NCBI RefSeq assembly: GCF_028453695.1
Contig: NC_135781.1
Coordinates: 14,135,640 to 14,199,639, forward strand
Source of the DNA: Augochlora pura
Taxonomy: Eukaryota > Arthropoda > Insecta > Hymenoptera > Halictidae
DNA: 64,000 nucleotides
Reading direction: 5' to 3'
The position numbers and the translations under genes were made by a program. Shown piece by piece: positions 35,569 to 46,829 of the stretch (its first letter is position 1; the number at the start of each line of letters is the position of its first letter). The notes below the pieces were generated by a model. It was given only the letters and a program-made list of their open reading frames with translations, was not told where the DNA came from and ran no database searches.

Positions 35569-35650
35569 TTAACCCTTTCAGCACGAGTGCCGGATATATC
35601 CGGCGTCCATGTGATGACTGGTATAAATAACAGAATTTTACATCTGTATC
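35569..35650 (+). mobile_element. TTAA-element end, family I, with 16-bp palindrome
   Basis: TTAACCCTTTCAGCACGAG begins at 35569 and is followed by the perfect palindrome GCCGGATATATCCGGC at 35589-35604. The beginning matches the style of the other TTAA elements, with hairpin just inside the terminal repeat, but no right end is found within the expected 200-300 bp. It is either truncated or its right end has decayed. Confidence 0.5.
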
Positions 35651-38600
35651 TTTTGATATTAAAGCTACGAGCAACACGTTTTGTTAAAAAACACAGTCTT
35701 CTCAAGTACAGTTTTTATTGAACGCTTAGGAAAATCTTAAGGAGGATGATTGACCATGCGCGAATTTTCGGCGCGGCGCCTCAGTTGGTATTGGGTAGAA
35801 ATATCTGCCAATTTGTGGGCTATCGCTATTTACAGATCGACTCTTCTTTGATAAAAGTCAATAAAAACCGATTTAAAGATCTACTACATTATTTAAAAAG
35901 TGTCTACCTAAACTGGAAACTTTTTCCCATATTGTTGAAACTTCCCTTATAAGGCTATCTTTATAGTGGTTGTTTTCCACACCAGTAAAAGAAGCTGCAA
36001 GATCAAATTCCGTGAAGTAGGAAACCATTAAGAATAGTTCATACATACCGAATAGCGTGCGACTAACGAAGATATGAATTTTGCCCATATTTCCAGGCAA
36101 ATTGGTCATTGCGCGTCACGGTATCCCATTCCTCAGAAATGAAAATACGCAAAAATCGACAACAATGAAACTTGCGCATCTCCTTCCAACCCGCTCGAGG
36201 CTACACGATGTCTTCTTTATCGGCGGTTGTTAAACTCGAAATTTGACGAATTCGCGCGCGATTTGACCGTAATCCCGAAAAACCAACCTCGCAAGCTGTA
36301 TTAAATATGCACGCTTCGCTGAGACTCGGTCATTCGACGTTCAACATTCGTGAACCTGCCAGCCGACTCGTTTCTTTTGTTCACGCCAGCGATTTGAATG
36401 ACAAAAAAAATGTGGTCCAGTAAATAGGAACACTTGCAATTTATGAAATTATTTAGATTAGATATAGAAATGAATCCGAACTGAATAATTTTACGCAACG
36501 ATCGTAGCTGTTTAAATGGAAATATTTCTGCAATCAGGTTTGCTTCTAAAGTGTAAGAGTAACAATAAACGAGGCATTGCAATATTAAAAATCCTGTTGT
36601 AATTTTATAGATCGATGATACATATGACAGCATCTAACAGATCACAAGATTCTCGTATTCTATTTAATAAATACTATTACTATTTCATATTCTCATATTT
36701 CACGGATCCTAATGAAATTAGGAAGACGTAATACTTTAGTGAAAAATTAATTTTTAACTACTATGATTACATAATTTTATCACTCACATATGAGTGGCGT
36801 AACTGTCAAAGTGTTAACCAATCTATAATAAAGGTACCCTATCCAATAGCTTTTCCTTTCTTAACACTTGCTTAGACTGTACACAGTATCATTTAACAAC
36901 CACACGTCCCAAATTAATCGGCAATGTTTGGAGGCACGAGAGCAGTAATAATAATTGATCATATAATAAATTGATGTCCTACAGTAGTTTTCTCCAGAAA
37001 TGTTGACACTACTCTAAATTGAAATTTGAATAGTATGTCTGTCGCAGGACACCCTGTACATCGTGGCACGTTACCAACAGCTCTGCGCGAAAGCGCTCCG
37101 AAGCGTTTCCGCTTCTTCGTGACTTCCGCCGTTTCAATTTCGTCCGATCCTCATCTTTGGGCGCCGGCTAATCGGTCATCAAAAAACACGGGCCGAGACA
37201 GCTCAGAATTTCTTGAATGAACAGGCCGCGTGATGGATCACGGCCTCGATCGGAAGCGACAGCTGATCGGCAACGTTCCCGGCGTAACACGCTTCGCTGC
37301 GGAACGCTATCTGCGCCTGTTTGTACACACGCGAGTGCCCAGCTGGCAGCGTTGTTATTAAGAGTTTATCATGTTCGACCTCTCCCGGCGGGTAATCTTA
37401 TCGAGTCTAGACTGTTTATCAGCTCCCTTGGCCTTCTTCCTCGTGGCCGGTAGCCTGACGTTGTGTCATTTTAACGGATGACAGCTCGTCGCGTTCCTCA
37501 TCTTTCTCTCTTACCGGTCTTGATCGTTAGCCCGTTGTATTCGCAAGATTTTTCTGTTACATGAAATTTGTATTGTATAATATTTTTTGATAAAAGAAAA
37601 TCCAAATGTTATAATAATAAAATTTAAAAAATGTATATTAGGGAATAATAAGAAATGAAAAATGCAACAATCAAAAAAATCCCTTTATTTTTTTGTAAAC
37701 GACATCAAATATTCAAATGCATAGCTATACAATGAAATTTGCATAGGGGGGATCGACTAAAATGTTATAAGAAAACACAAATATTGTAATATTTAATAAA
37801 TTTAACCTTTATTTCTAACTCTCGCCTTATAGCGTTTTCTAGTTCTTTAACGTTCCTGTACTGCTCATTACTTTTACGAACTGCTCTTTACAAGAAAAGA
37901 AAACAAAATTTTTTTATTTACAGAAAGAGAATAGAAGAATTTGTTTGTTTGTTAAGTAATTCTTTTTCTCATTATTATCTATTTAATTTTATTATTAGGA
38001 TACTTAGCTCTTTTAACTAAAATCTTTATACAAATTTTGTCCACTTGATACCTACAAAAATAGCTGAAACTCTAAACGAATTCATGCTTGCTACTTTTAC
38101 GAAGCAATGAAAAGTAGCTGCATCTAGAATTCCGTGAACTTAATGTTCGTGAAACCTATCGCAGTGGATGATGTTTTATCTCTTTTGTATTCCAAAGATT
38201 ACAGTAAAATTTATGTGAATATATTACAATAACAAGGAAATTTTGGAAAACTCATATGTGACCGACGCGGCGCTCAGCTTATCAACGGATCTGTTGATAA
38301 ACCTCGTTGATCTTGTAGCAACAATCCCCTCTGAATAGGCTCTTGATCCGTTATAGCCTGGAGGGAAGGCATAATAAAAAATATCTGAAGAAATTTTATA
38401 ACCACTTATAGACCTACTATCTCTTTGATCGAGCTAACGACTCCCGCAGAGTAATCCATATTATAATTAGCGAAGCTTGTGCATATGGTTCGTTTGATCC
38501 GCTTTTTCATTAAGCAGCTGCGCAAAGACACGGAACAGGTTTTCAGCACGAACATGATTAATAAAATAGACAGCATCAAAACAGTCTGACAATAATACGC

Positions 38601-39803
38601 GAACGCTAAGTATCGAATGATTTATGTGGGAATATTGCACCGAGATCGCATTAATCAAATTGAAGATTACCAGGGAACCGAGCGTAATTTCGCGAGAGAG
38701 GTCCGGAAATTTTTGTACGGTAAATTCTTTCGCCGCGGCGAGCCCGCAGATGAATGTCCTTACGGTACTTCTGCCCGTGTATTTGTTGTCATCAGACCCC
38801 CCCTGTAATTACACGCAATCTATAATAATTTGTTTTCCATCTCTTATCGCGGCCGATTGGTCATTATCGAGCCTCCGACTCGAACGAATCCCCGGGGGAA
38901 GAGAAAATGATATAATTAGCGGTGTTTACGACTAGATTAGCAATCGCCGTTAATCCTACTTTCACCGCGTTTTATAATCCCCCGGTCTCAGGCGCGAATT
39001 ACAGCGAACGTAAACACCCGGTTGATCCGGGCACCAACGCGGAGCGTGGCGTGGCAGGGCCGTGCGGAGAGGGGAGCGGCGTGGAAAATCCAAAACAGTC
39101 AACGAAACTCCCGTCCCTTTAATTACGGAACGTTTCGCGGCGGCTAACAAGTAACGCGATAAATCCGGCGGTAACGCCCGCCGTAAAAGAATTTCCTGCA
39201 TAATGCGACGGCCTCGCCGTTCCGGTTAACAACCAGCCCCTCCACGGCCAGCTCCGCGGCAGCATATTCCGGCGAAAACGTGCGCAATCCCCTTGACATA
39301 CTGATAAAACTTTCCGCAACGAAAGAATCGCCGATTGTAAGCAAGGCATCTCGGTGTAATTACTCCGCGAAGATACCATTACGGGATAATGGAATGTCCG
39401 GAGAGGAGCCTCTTCGGCTACGGGAAATACTGATCAAACAAGAATCAAAGAATAAAATTCGCATCGAGAAAAGACATTCCGAACTATCGTTTCGTTTCCC
39501 GCCGTTAGCAGAACCCGCCCCATCCCTGCGCCGCGCGGAGGGCGAGCCAGTCCGGCCCGAGTCCCACCGAAATACTTGGGAATCTACGATCGAATCGGTG
39601 CAGAACAAACGATCCAGAAACGATCGAAATAATCGTTGCTTTTCCCGGCAGTTATTGCCGATTAAACGGAAATGAGACCCGTCCTCGGCCAAACGGTGGG
39701 GAACCACTGAGGGATAGAGAAAGGGGAGGAGTGGCACCAGAAACTAGGGGTAGGTCGTCGACGGTGGTTTCTGCGGAAGGGACTTGGGAGGGTTGCGAAA
39801 AGA

Positions 39804-39827
39804 TCGTCGTCGTCGTCGTCGTCGTCG
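39804..39827. repeat. (TCG)8 microsatellite
   Basis: Eight perfect TCG units. In one plus-strand frame they give a run of arginines, which is not evidence of a protein. Confidence 0.95.
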
Positions 39828-40391
39828 AGCTCTCGTCAGCCAGCTGACAGGCGTGGATGCAGAGGGACGTTTACACGCGCGAACGATTCTGTTCGCGGAT
39901 CGCTGGCGTGCACGTCTCGGCGACTATGTTTCCTGTTCAGCGTCGCGACGCGGCGCGGCGCGACACCGACAGACGCCGCGTGTGCGGCCGCCCTCGCGCG
40001 TGCACGTGCGAATGGACTGCGCGACAATGAGACGGGCACGGAGGGACGAGGATCGCCCGAAAACAGCCGCGCAAAGGGCTCAAGAAGAAGACGAAGAAAC
40101 GACGAGGACACGCCGAGGAGGAGAGAAATGCATATGAAGTCGCCGAGGGAGTCGAGGAGGGAAAGTATTTCCGGGGACGGAGGGCTGCGGCCGGCTGGAA
40201 GGCGGAATCGAGAAAGCCGGAAGGCAGAAGTGCACGAACGAGAAAGATGGAGTAAGAGAATGGTGGCGGGAAAGAGAAAATCCGAGAGGATCGAAAGTGG
40301 AACGAAGAGACCGCGAGTCTGGAGGGAAAAATCAATAGCGGTGAGCCGGCGAACCAAACCCGTCCAACCCTCTCTCGCCCTCTCGCGCTCT

Positions 40392-40400
40392 GTCTCCCTC

Positions 40401-40435
<35 letters not shown>

Positions 40436-40470
40436 CTCTCATTCTCTCATTCTCTCACTCTCTGTTTCTC
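40392..40470. repeat. CT-rich microsatellite
   Basis: A CT tract of about 30 bp (40404-40432) is followed by several ATTCTCTC units. Its complement is a GAGA-type sequence. Confidence 0.9.
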
Positions 40471-41176
40471 TCTCTATCCCTCTCCGGCCTTCTGCAAGCC
40501 CCTGCACCCGGTCTCCGTCTCGCTTTCGGGGTCGAACTGAAACCCACGCGCCCACACGACTGCCTGCTACCCTGCCGTAAGCTGCGACCAAGCCTAAAGT
40601 CTCGTGCACCCTGCAGGAATCGCGCACCGTTCCTCTGCGGACGCTGTACAAACCGAAAGGGGCGAAATTTCTCGCGGTCAGGAACACTTGACAACGATCT
40701 TCGCCCGATGTACTATGATTCCGAACCACCCCGCTCTGACTCGCCACCCCCGACTCGCTGTGATCGAAGGTCAGGGTTAACGCGAAACGAGAACGACGAC
40801 GCCGGCTGATTAATACAGTAGGCGAGGGATACTCTTATCGGATCGTCGTCGTTGCTCGATCCTCTTGTTTCCAGGCTGCCGGCTCGTAATGGGGTTAATT
40901 ATAATTGGGCAGGGAGCTCGGTTTCTTTGGAGCGTGGCTCTCGAAGCCGGGACGTGTTTTTGATGAGGTGTTGTAGCTAGACTGCGGATTTTATGCGCTT
41001 GTGACGGACTAGGTCATGATTGAATTAAAGAATGTCGATACATTAACCATTTAGGTCAATACATCAACTACCAGTTAATTAGAAGAATTGGTTGTAAATA
41101 ATTCTTATTAGTGGAAAGTAAAGTAATTCTGTATTGGTTGCACAAGTCAAATAGAAGACATTTTTAATTGATCATT

Positions 41177-41400
41177 CTAATTTATTGTCATATTTTGACG
41201 AGCCTGACTCGTATTCGAGATTATTAATTTAATTTCGTTGTTCTATGTTGAAATAAAATTCTTCCCTTGTGCCATTAATACTGGATCTTTTACTAAGATC
41301 TTTAGAATGAAAATAAATTAAAATGTCATAGGACAAATTTCAATTTTCTAATTTCAGTATCATTCATTAAATTATTTTGATCTTGTAGACATTTTTAAGG
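41177..41400 (+). mobile_element. Degenerate TTAA MITE, family A variant
   Basis: From CTAATTTATTGTCATATTTT at 41177 the sequence aligns without gaps to the end of the 9022 element over its first 35 bases, including ACGAGCCTGACTCG in place of the family palindrome. A further AAATTCTTCCCTTGTGCC block also matches. The left TTAA is altered to CTAA and the right end cannot be fixed, so the end coordinate is an estimate. Confidence 0.5.
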
Positions 41401-43035
41401 TTGGCTTTTGACATTTATCCTGTCAAGCATTTGAAGTAAATGTAGGTTCGCAATAAATATAAATTTTCTATTTGTTCTAAGAAAATTTTACAATCGATAG
41501 TGTCCCCATCATTCTAAATGTGAAGATAATGTCAAGTCGAGAGAGTAATTTCAGCTCTTTACAACCATTAGAAATTGAAAGACATTTTCAAGTGGTTTCT
41601 GATTCGACCAAAATACAGTCTGGGATTAGATAACACTATCTACGAACACGGAAATGTAGGCGAACGTGTTGAAATATTCAAAACGATAACCGCTGCATCG
41701 AAACTCTCAGCGATAAGAACTGACAATGAGTAATATTGTCACATTTTAACATGAAATTCATTGTTTGCTCAAACGAATATTTACAAAAATGTACATACAT
41801 CATACAACGTGTGTCCGCAAACGAAGATTTCTAACATGGAACCAATAATTTTTCTTAGCATCCATATATTCACTAACACAATTTTTGCCGGTTGTAACAA
41901 AGTTCTTGCAAATATAAAATTATTACGGTTGTTTCATTCTGCTATTTTTTAAGTTCATTATATAGTTACCGGAAATATATCGTTCCCGTAATTTAATCTT
42001 AATTTTGACTAATTTAGTGTTCAAAATTTCAGCATGCCCTTATTATTGTTGTAGCAGGTTTGATTAAATTATTTCGCGATGCGGAAAATACGTAGAAATG
42101 GTTTTCGAGGGTAGAATTTTGCGAGCGCAGCAATTTCGCTAGTGGCATGAAATTTTTATCTGCAAGGTTCGATCTGCAACTTTAGAACTCGGAGGCGGGT
42201 ACAAATTTTCGATCGATTGCGATTTGGAGAGTCTACCGAGTCGATGATTATCGATCGTGGGAGCAAAACGAAGGGAGCGAACGTGTCTGGGCCACGGGAA
42301 TACGGCGAAACGGCTATTTTACTGGATTCGGCATGACGAGGCGAGGCAGCGAGAGGTTAAGTGAAGCGAGATGCGGCAAGGTAAAACAAGGTGAGGCAAA
42401 GTGAGGCAAGATGAGGTAAGATCAGGCAAGATGAGGTAAGATCAGGCAAGATGAGGCAAAGAGAATCAAGGTGAGTCAAGGTGAATCATGGTGAATCAAG
42501 GTGAATCAAGGTGAATCAAGGTGAATTAAAGTGAGCCAAGGTGAGGCAAGGCGAGGCGTTGTGACCACCGTGTACTACCTCCAGGCAGCGCCCACCTCCG
42601 ACCGCCCGACGTGCCGCAGAGATGCGCTTGTTCTACAAGTGTTCGCGTACGTCGAACGTCCGACGCCACGGTGAAATTTGAATACAATGAGCTGCTTTGA
42701 ATTTTTATCGGCGTCCGATTGTGCCCGCATGAAACCGGTGCCAGTTCGGCCGCGAATCCCTGCGGCAATTAAACGTTAATCACACCACCGCGCCGGTCAT
42801 TTTCATTCTCGAAACGTGACGGCCCAATCTGATCCGGATCAACTGACGCGATAATGATGCCGTGACTCCTCTTGATCAACGCGGCGCCTATCACGTGTGA
42901 CTTTTATTACCGTTACGGAAACACGTATTCCGGAATCGGCAATTGTAAAATCTCTGATCACAAAATTAAAGGCAGAGCGCCGTTGGGGTAGTTTCGTGCA
43001 GAGTGACAGTGACAGCTTCGGGGAGTAATTAATGC
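41401..43035. other. No gene; contains decamer minisatellite
   Basis: The 41401-42060 part is AT-rich and the 42060-43035 part GC-richer. Apart from the decamer array I see only domain-free frames of 80 codons or fewer. Confidence 0.4.
42361..42560. repeat. Decamer minisatellite, about 20 copies
   Basis: Twenty 10-bp units run in exact phase from 42361 to 42560, with consensus GTGAGGCAAG or GTGAATCAAG. Subtypes are ordered: a 20-bp higher-order unit (ATGAGGTAAGATCAGGCAAG) is repeated at 42411-42450, and GTGAATCAAG units are clustered at 42491-42520. A diverged CGAGGCGAGG lead-in precedes the array. Almost every unit junction reads CAAGGTGA, close to a 5' splice-site consensus on the plus strand. 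The 10-bp period is not a multiple of three, so it is unlikely to encode a protein repeat. Confidence 0.95.
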
Positions 43036-43290
43036 CTAACACTTTTCACGATAATATCGCTGGTCAGACTAGTGGTGAAGATTTTAAACAGAATTTACTA
43101 TTCGCTCTCAGTTTTTAGCATAAGTAGGTATTTAGAATATTATTTATTATTATAAAAATATAATAAAACATATACTATTATATATTACATATTATAAGTT
43201 ATGTAATATATAAGCTGATTACTTTGGTGCTTATTTCAACATTTACTTATTTTACACAAAAATAAGATTTAATTCGTTCAAATCAGTACT
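43036..43290 (+). mobile_element. Degenerate TTAA MITE, family A
   Basis: From CTAACACTTTTCACGATAAT at 43036 the sequence matches the right end of the 3210 copy, reverse-complemented, including GTCAGACTAxTGGTGAAGATTTTA and the following AGAATTTACT. The left TTAA has become CTAA. The right end is not recognisable and is placed by the family length of about 251 bp. Confidence 0.5.
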
Positions 43291-45350
43291 TGATTATTAG
43301 AGTGAATGCAGTCACACAATGAATACAAATCTTCTTACGGTTGTACATTAAGAACGATTGTAATTAGTGCAGAAGTGAATGAAATCATAGGTCATAGGAT
43401 TAACGCTCACCTACCATGAAGCGGTCAATATAGACAGTATTCTGATGGTATTAATTATATCTTAGTTCATTGGATGTTAATTCTCGGACAGAATAACCTA
43501 ACCTAGAAAAAAAGCCGTCAAAATGATATTCGCAGTATTTTCCTGAGAGCACCGGTTATACGTCCACGTTTAAATCCCATTTTATTACGTTTCTCACCGC
43601 CGTTATTCACAGGTATAATCGGGATGTTAAATTTAAAATTGCCACCCTGTATATGGCTCGGGAAGAATCGGTTAAACAGAGTGCCTAGTCGATAACAGAA
43701 CGAGGGAGGCGGGGATACAGAAAATGGTTTGGCAAAGTTTTTTGCGCGTTAATACTGTTCGTTAATGATTCCCGACGAATTGCACGGCGGCGCACGGATC
43801 GGAATCGGCGCGTTTCAGTGTATTAAGTAATGGTTCATTGCACGATTTACGGGATTTAAACGGCGCGTTATCATTTGCATAAAATCGCGGAATTATCGAG
43901 CCGTTTACGCTCCTGGCGGTGGTGCACGGTATAACCCGTTTAATTGCGTTGATATCGGGCCGTCGTATCGCGCGCTTTCAAACGTCTTTTTCTCTCCCCA
44001 CGTGCGCCGGAGGAACACGACGACAGTATTGAAATCGTGTACGGTGATTAAGAGCCACCGACACCGCGTTAACCCGCGATCATAAATAAACGACAAATCA
44101 CTCGCCGGTTCCCAACACGACCTTCTTCCTTTGCCGTTGCGCGCCGATATACGTATACGGAGCTTAATACAGCTTATTTTACTAATTATCATGACGGTAT
44201 CAGGCCCCGACGATCGCCCAGGTGAAATTCGTCGACAAAATGCAGAATTCCTACGAGCACGATCTTGATACGCCACCGGTGTTACGTTATATCGACGCGA
44301 CAGCGTGACGTTTTCTCTGCGATTTTGACGTCGCTTCGCTAGGATATTTTTCAGATTTTCGCGACGACTAAACGACATGCTCCACCGTCGTTCACGTCCG
44401 ACCGAAAACGGCGAAAGTTAATCTCTGTATTTCCATTTCCTGTCGCTCAAATTACTATACCCCGTGTCGTGACGTTTCCGCACCGATAATAATATCGCGA
44501 GAAATAATATTCAAACTAATCGCTGCTCGAGAAGGCTCAACAATTCTCCAGCTTCTTTCTAATTAATACGCGAAACGTCGGAATATGTAATAAACGCAGA
44601 ACACGATAGTTATCTGCGGGTTTATCCTGATTCCACCGTGTCTGTTATATAATTACCGCGTGTCTCGGTGTAATTAATATATCATCCGCGGTGTTAGCGA
44701 TCATAAATATTCTATTGTAATCATACATTTGTTGAGACGCTTCCTTTCGTGAAATGGGAACTCGCGTCTGTTGTATTTGACTCCTTCCAATCACAGCATG
44801 TTCATAGATCTGAAAATTCTTCAACATCGGGTTTAATTTGTATGGCGGATTAAAGAATCTTCATGAAATCATAAAATTGTAAATTAAGATACCGGGATGC
44901 TTAATGAAAACGTTTGAAGTAGTAATTTCTAGACTGTGGATTTCCTGCATTTGTGATCTCCGTTAGATAGATGAAATATAAGATAGTGGAAATATTAGAA
45001 GAATTTATAATTTGATAATGCATAATATCTTTCGTTTATGGAGATTGCGAATAGACAAAATTCACGCAATTCCTGCTTCTTGCAATGAAAAGAAAATTGG
45101 GTGAAAATATTTATCTACTACTATTACAAATGTTACTGTTGAATATTTATATCAGTGTTCGACAAATTTATATTTCTAAATAACAAATAATACGAGTAAA
45201 ACAGTAAAGTATAACTACCATGTCTACGTGTTCCATCAATTGGGACAACAAAACAATTGAAGTATACAATGTGGAACATGTTCTTATTAAACATTTTTTA
45301 CAGCTGCTTCTTACATTATAGTATTTCTATGAATGAATTTGTACACAACA

Positions 45351-45692
45351 ATGTTGAAAAATACGGGTATAATCTTTATATTCACTCTCACATGCTTTAT
45401 TTTTTATTGCATCATTTGTACCACGGTTTCAAGTGGAGATCACAATTTCGGCAATGTTCGATACAACGTACGTTCACGTTCAGTAGCCGTTCGAAAGCCC
45501 GTTACCGAGCTTCACGTTGAGCAAAATGTGAATAACAAATTGGATGGTCCATTTCGTATACGATGGGACGCGGGAGGTAATAAGAACATAATAAGAAAAA
45601 AAGTCCATCTGCTACCGTATACTATTCGGTGTCGCATACATGAATGTACGACAGCTATTTACCATCTTTCGCGACACTGTGGGATTCCATGA
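45351..45692 (+). CDS. Weak candidate for a small secreted protein
   Basis: From an ATG in a good insect context (ACAACAATG at 45351) a frame of 113 codons runs to TGA at 45690-45692. Its first 30 residues contain a hydrophobic segment (GIIFIFTLTCFIFYCIICTT) that fits a signal peptide or membrane anchor. The rest is polar, with two cysteines in RCRIHEC and another near the C-terminus. I do not recognise the protein. A good acceptor (TTTTTTACAG ending at 45302) and a possible donor (GAG before GTAATAAG, about 45576) could instead make part of this an exon. A second open frame overlaps it, and chance is the simplest explanation. Confidence 0.15.
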   Translation: MLKNTGIIFIFTLTCFIFYCIICTTVSSGDHNFGNVRYNVRSRSVAVRKPVTELHVEQNVNNKLDGPFRIRWDAGGNKNIIRKKVHLLPYTIRCRIHECTTAIYHLSRHCGIP

Positions 45693-46650
45693 ATATAATG
45701 TGTAACACATTCCGATTTGCTCGAGCATACTTCGATAATGTAAACATCAGTTGTCACGCGGATCCATGCCTGAGATGGAAAATGAAGGAATAGTTGGAGA
45801 AAGTTCCGCGGGAACATCGGCTTTTGATACGGCCAACTCCTCCGCTTCGCCACCGCTGCCGCGTCCGACCGCATTTATGGGGATTCCTCACAGCAGCTGG
45901 TGCCACGTACTGAATTCCTGACCGAATCAATTATGTAACTTTCAATTTTGCTAGTGGCGAACGGTCATCTTGACGACAACTCGTAAGGGGTTGCCCGGGC
46001 TAGTGTAAATTTACGAACTATCCGCAAACACGATTCCCTTACGTCTCCTCTCGCCCGTCGGAATTTGGATCGATCGATCCGGAACGCTTCGCCGGAACGT
46101 CTCTCTATCGAATTCTCCCCTGGAATTCTTCGCGACGAATCCGATTAAACATGCACGCCGCTGACCGAGAGCAAACCACCGCTACGGCTGGTCAATTTAT
46201 TTAAAAATCCGTATTTCTGTCGGTTCGTTCCGCCGCACCGTTTTATTAGCTCCGCCGTTTTAGTAGCTTCTCAAACTGCTCACGAGACTTTCGGTCGCGA
46301 CTGATGCCGCACGAATCCTTATGGAAATTACATGAATGCTAAAACCATTCCGTCGGCGGGAGAAGGTTGTTACGAACCGATGACCGAATGACAAATATAA
46401 AGTCTTCGGGCCGCTGATTTGGTATAAACTGTGTACACTTATATGTGTCTCTCTTGTTTGTGAATATAGAGAATAGTTCGGTAACTCGGGTTACCATCGA
46501 ACGAGTGCAGCTTGTACATGAAAAAATTGTTCGAGAAATGGAAGAATAACATTTTTTTATTTTGATTTGTAGTCAGAGTTGGGTATAAAGCAATTCGATT
46601 AATAACTCCTTAATTATTACAACTTATTGTAAATTAATGTAGTAAATTCA

Positions 46651-46710
46651 TTATTATGAATTATTGTGAATTGTTATGAATTATTATGAATTAGTATGAG
46701 TTAGTATGTA
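46651..46710. repeat. 10-bp tandem repeat, six copies
   Basis: Six units of TTATTATGAA and variants lie in exact 10-bp phase, with diverged copies just upstream. It has the same period as the array at 42361 but an unrelated sequence. Confidence 0.85.
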
Positions 46711-46796
46711 TATTCCCATAAAGGCAAGAATTTTTTAGTGATAATTTGGAGTCGGCTTTTAAACTCTGGCTTATGAAATCTTATTCAACACTCGCT

Positions 46797-46829
46797 TAAA
46801 GCGATAACGACCCGTTATATCGCTTTAGG
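46797..46829. repeat. Inverted repeat (hairpin)
   Basis: The arms AAAGCGATAACG and CGTTATATCGCTTT pair over 12 bp with a 2-nt bulge and a loop of about 3 nt. The loop is too short for a typical microRNA precursor, and no transcript evidence is visible. Confidence 0.7.

Larger units (their letters stand above)
39700..40600. promoter_or_regulatory. GC-rich block with TCG and CT repeats, possible promoter or 5' exon
   Basis: The block contains (TCG)8, CpG-dense sequence, a purine-rich segment at 40080-40330 and a CT tract. Long overlapping frames on both strands (up to 173 codons) are rich in Arg or Ser and reflect base composition. It resembles a promoter with 5' untranslated sequence, though no start or donor can be fixed. 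Confidence 0.25.
35651..41176. other. No gene recognised; several GC-rich blocks
   Basis: AT-rich sequence (35651-37020, 37550-38600) alternates with CpG-rich sequence (37020-37500, 38600-40880). A GTGTTAA at 36810-36816 preceded by a CACTCA-CATA-TGAGTG hairpin (36781-36796) looks like one end of a TTAA element without a visible partner. A CACCCTGTA at about 37050 resembles a single mariner-type end. The longest frames lie in the GC-rich parts and show no domain. Confidence 0.4.

Noticed and set aside
39784..40580. Several 100-170 codon frames on both strands
   Set aside because: They overlap in several phases, are built from simple repeats (TCG, CT, purine tracts) and show no domain.
42361..42560. 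Decamer array considered as a CRISPR array or a coding repeat
   Set aside because: The units are contiguous with no spacers. The 10-bp period does not keep a reading frame, and in-frame stops occur.
43400..43450. TTAACGCTCACC as another TTAA-element start
   Set aside because: No matching inverted end was found within 350 bp in either direction.
43490..43505. CCTAACCTA resembling the insect telomeric repeat
   Set aside because: Fewer than two full units, so it is a chance occurrence.
43905..44378. 157-codon minus-strand open frame
   Set aside because: No recognisable domain or splice context, and the composition is typical of chance frames in CpG-rich DNA.
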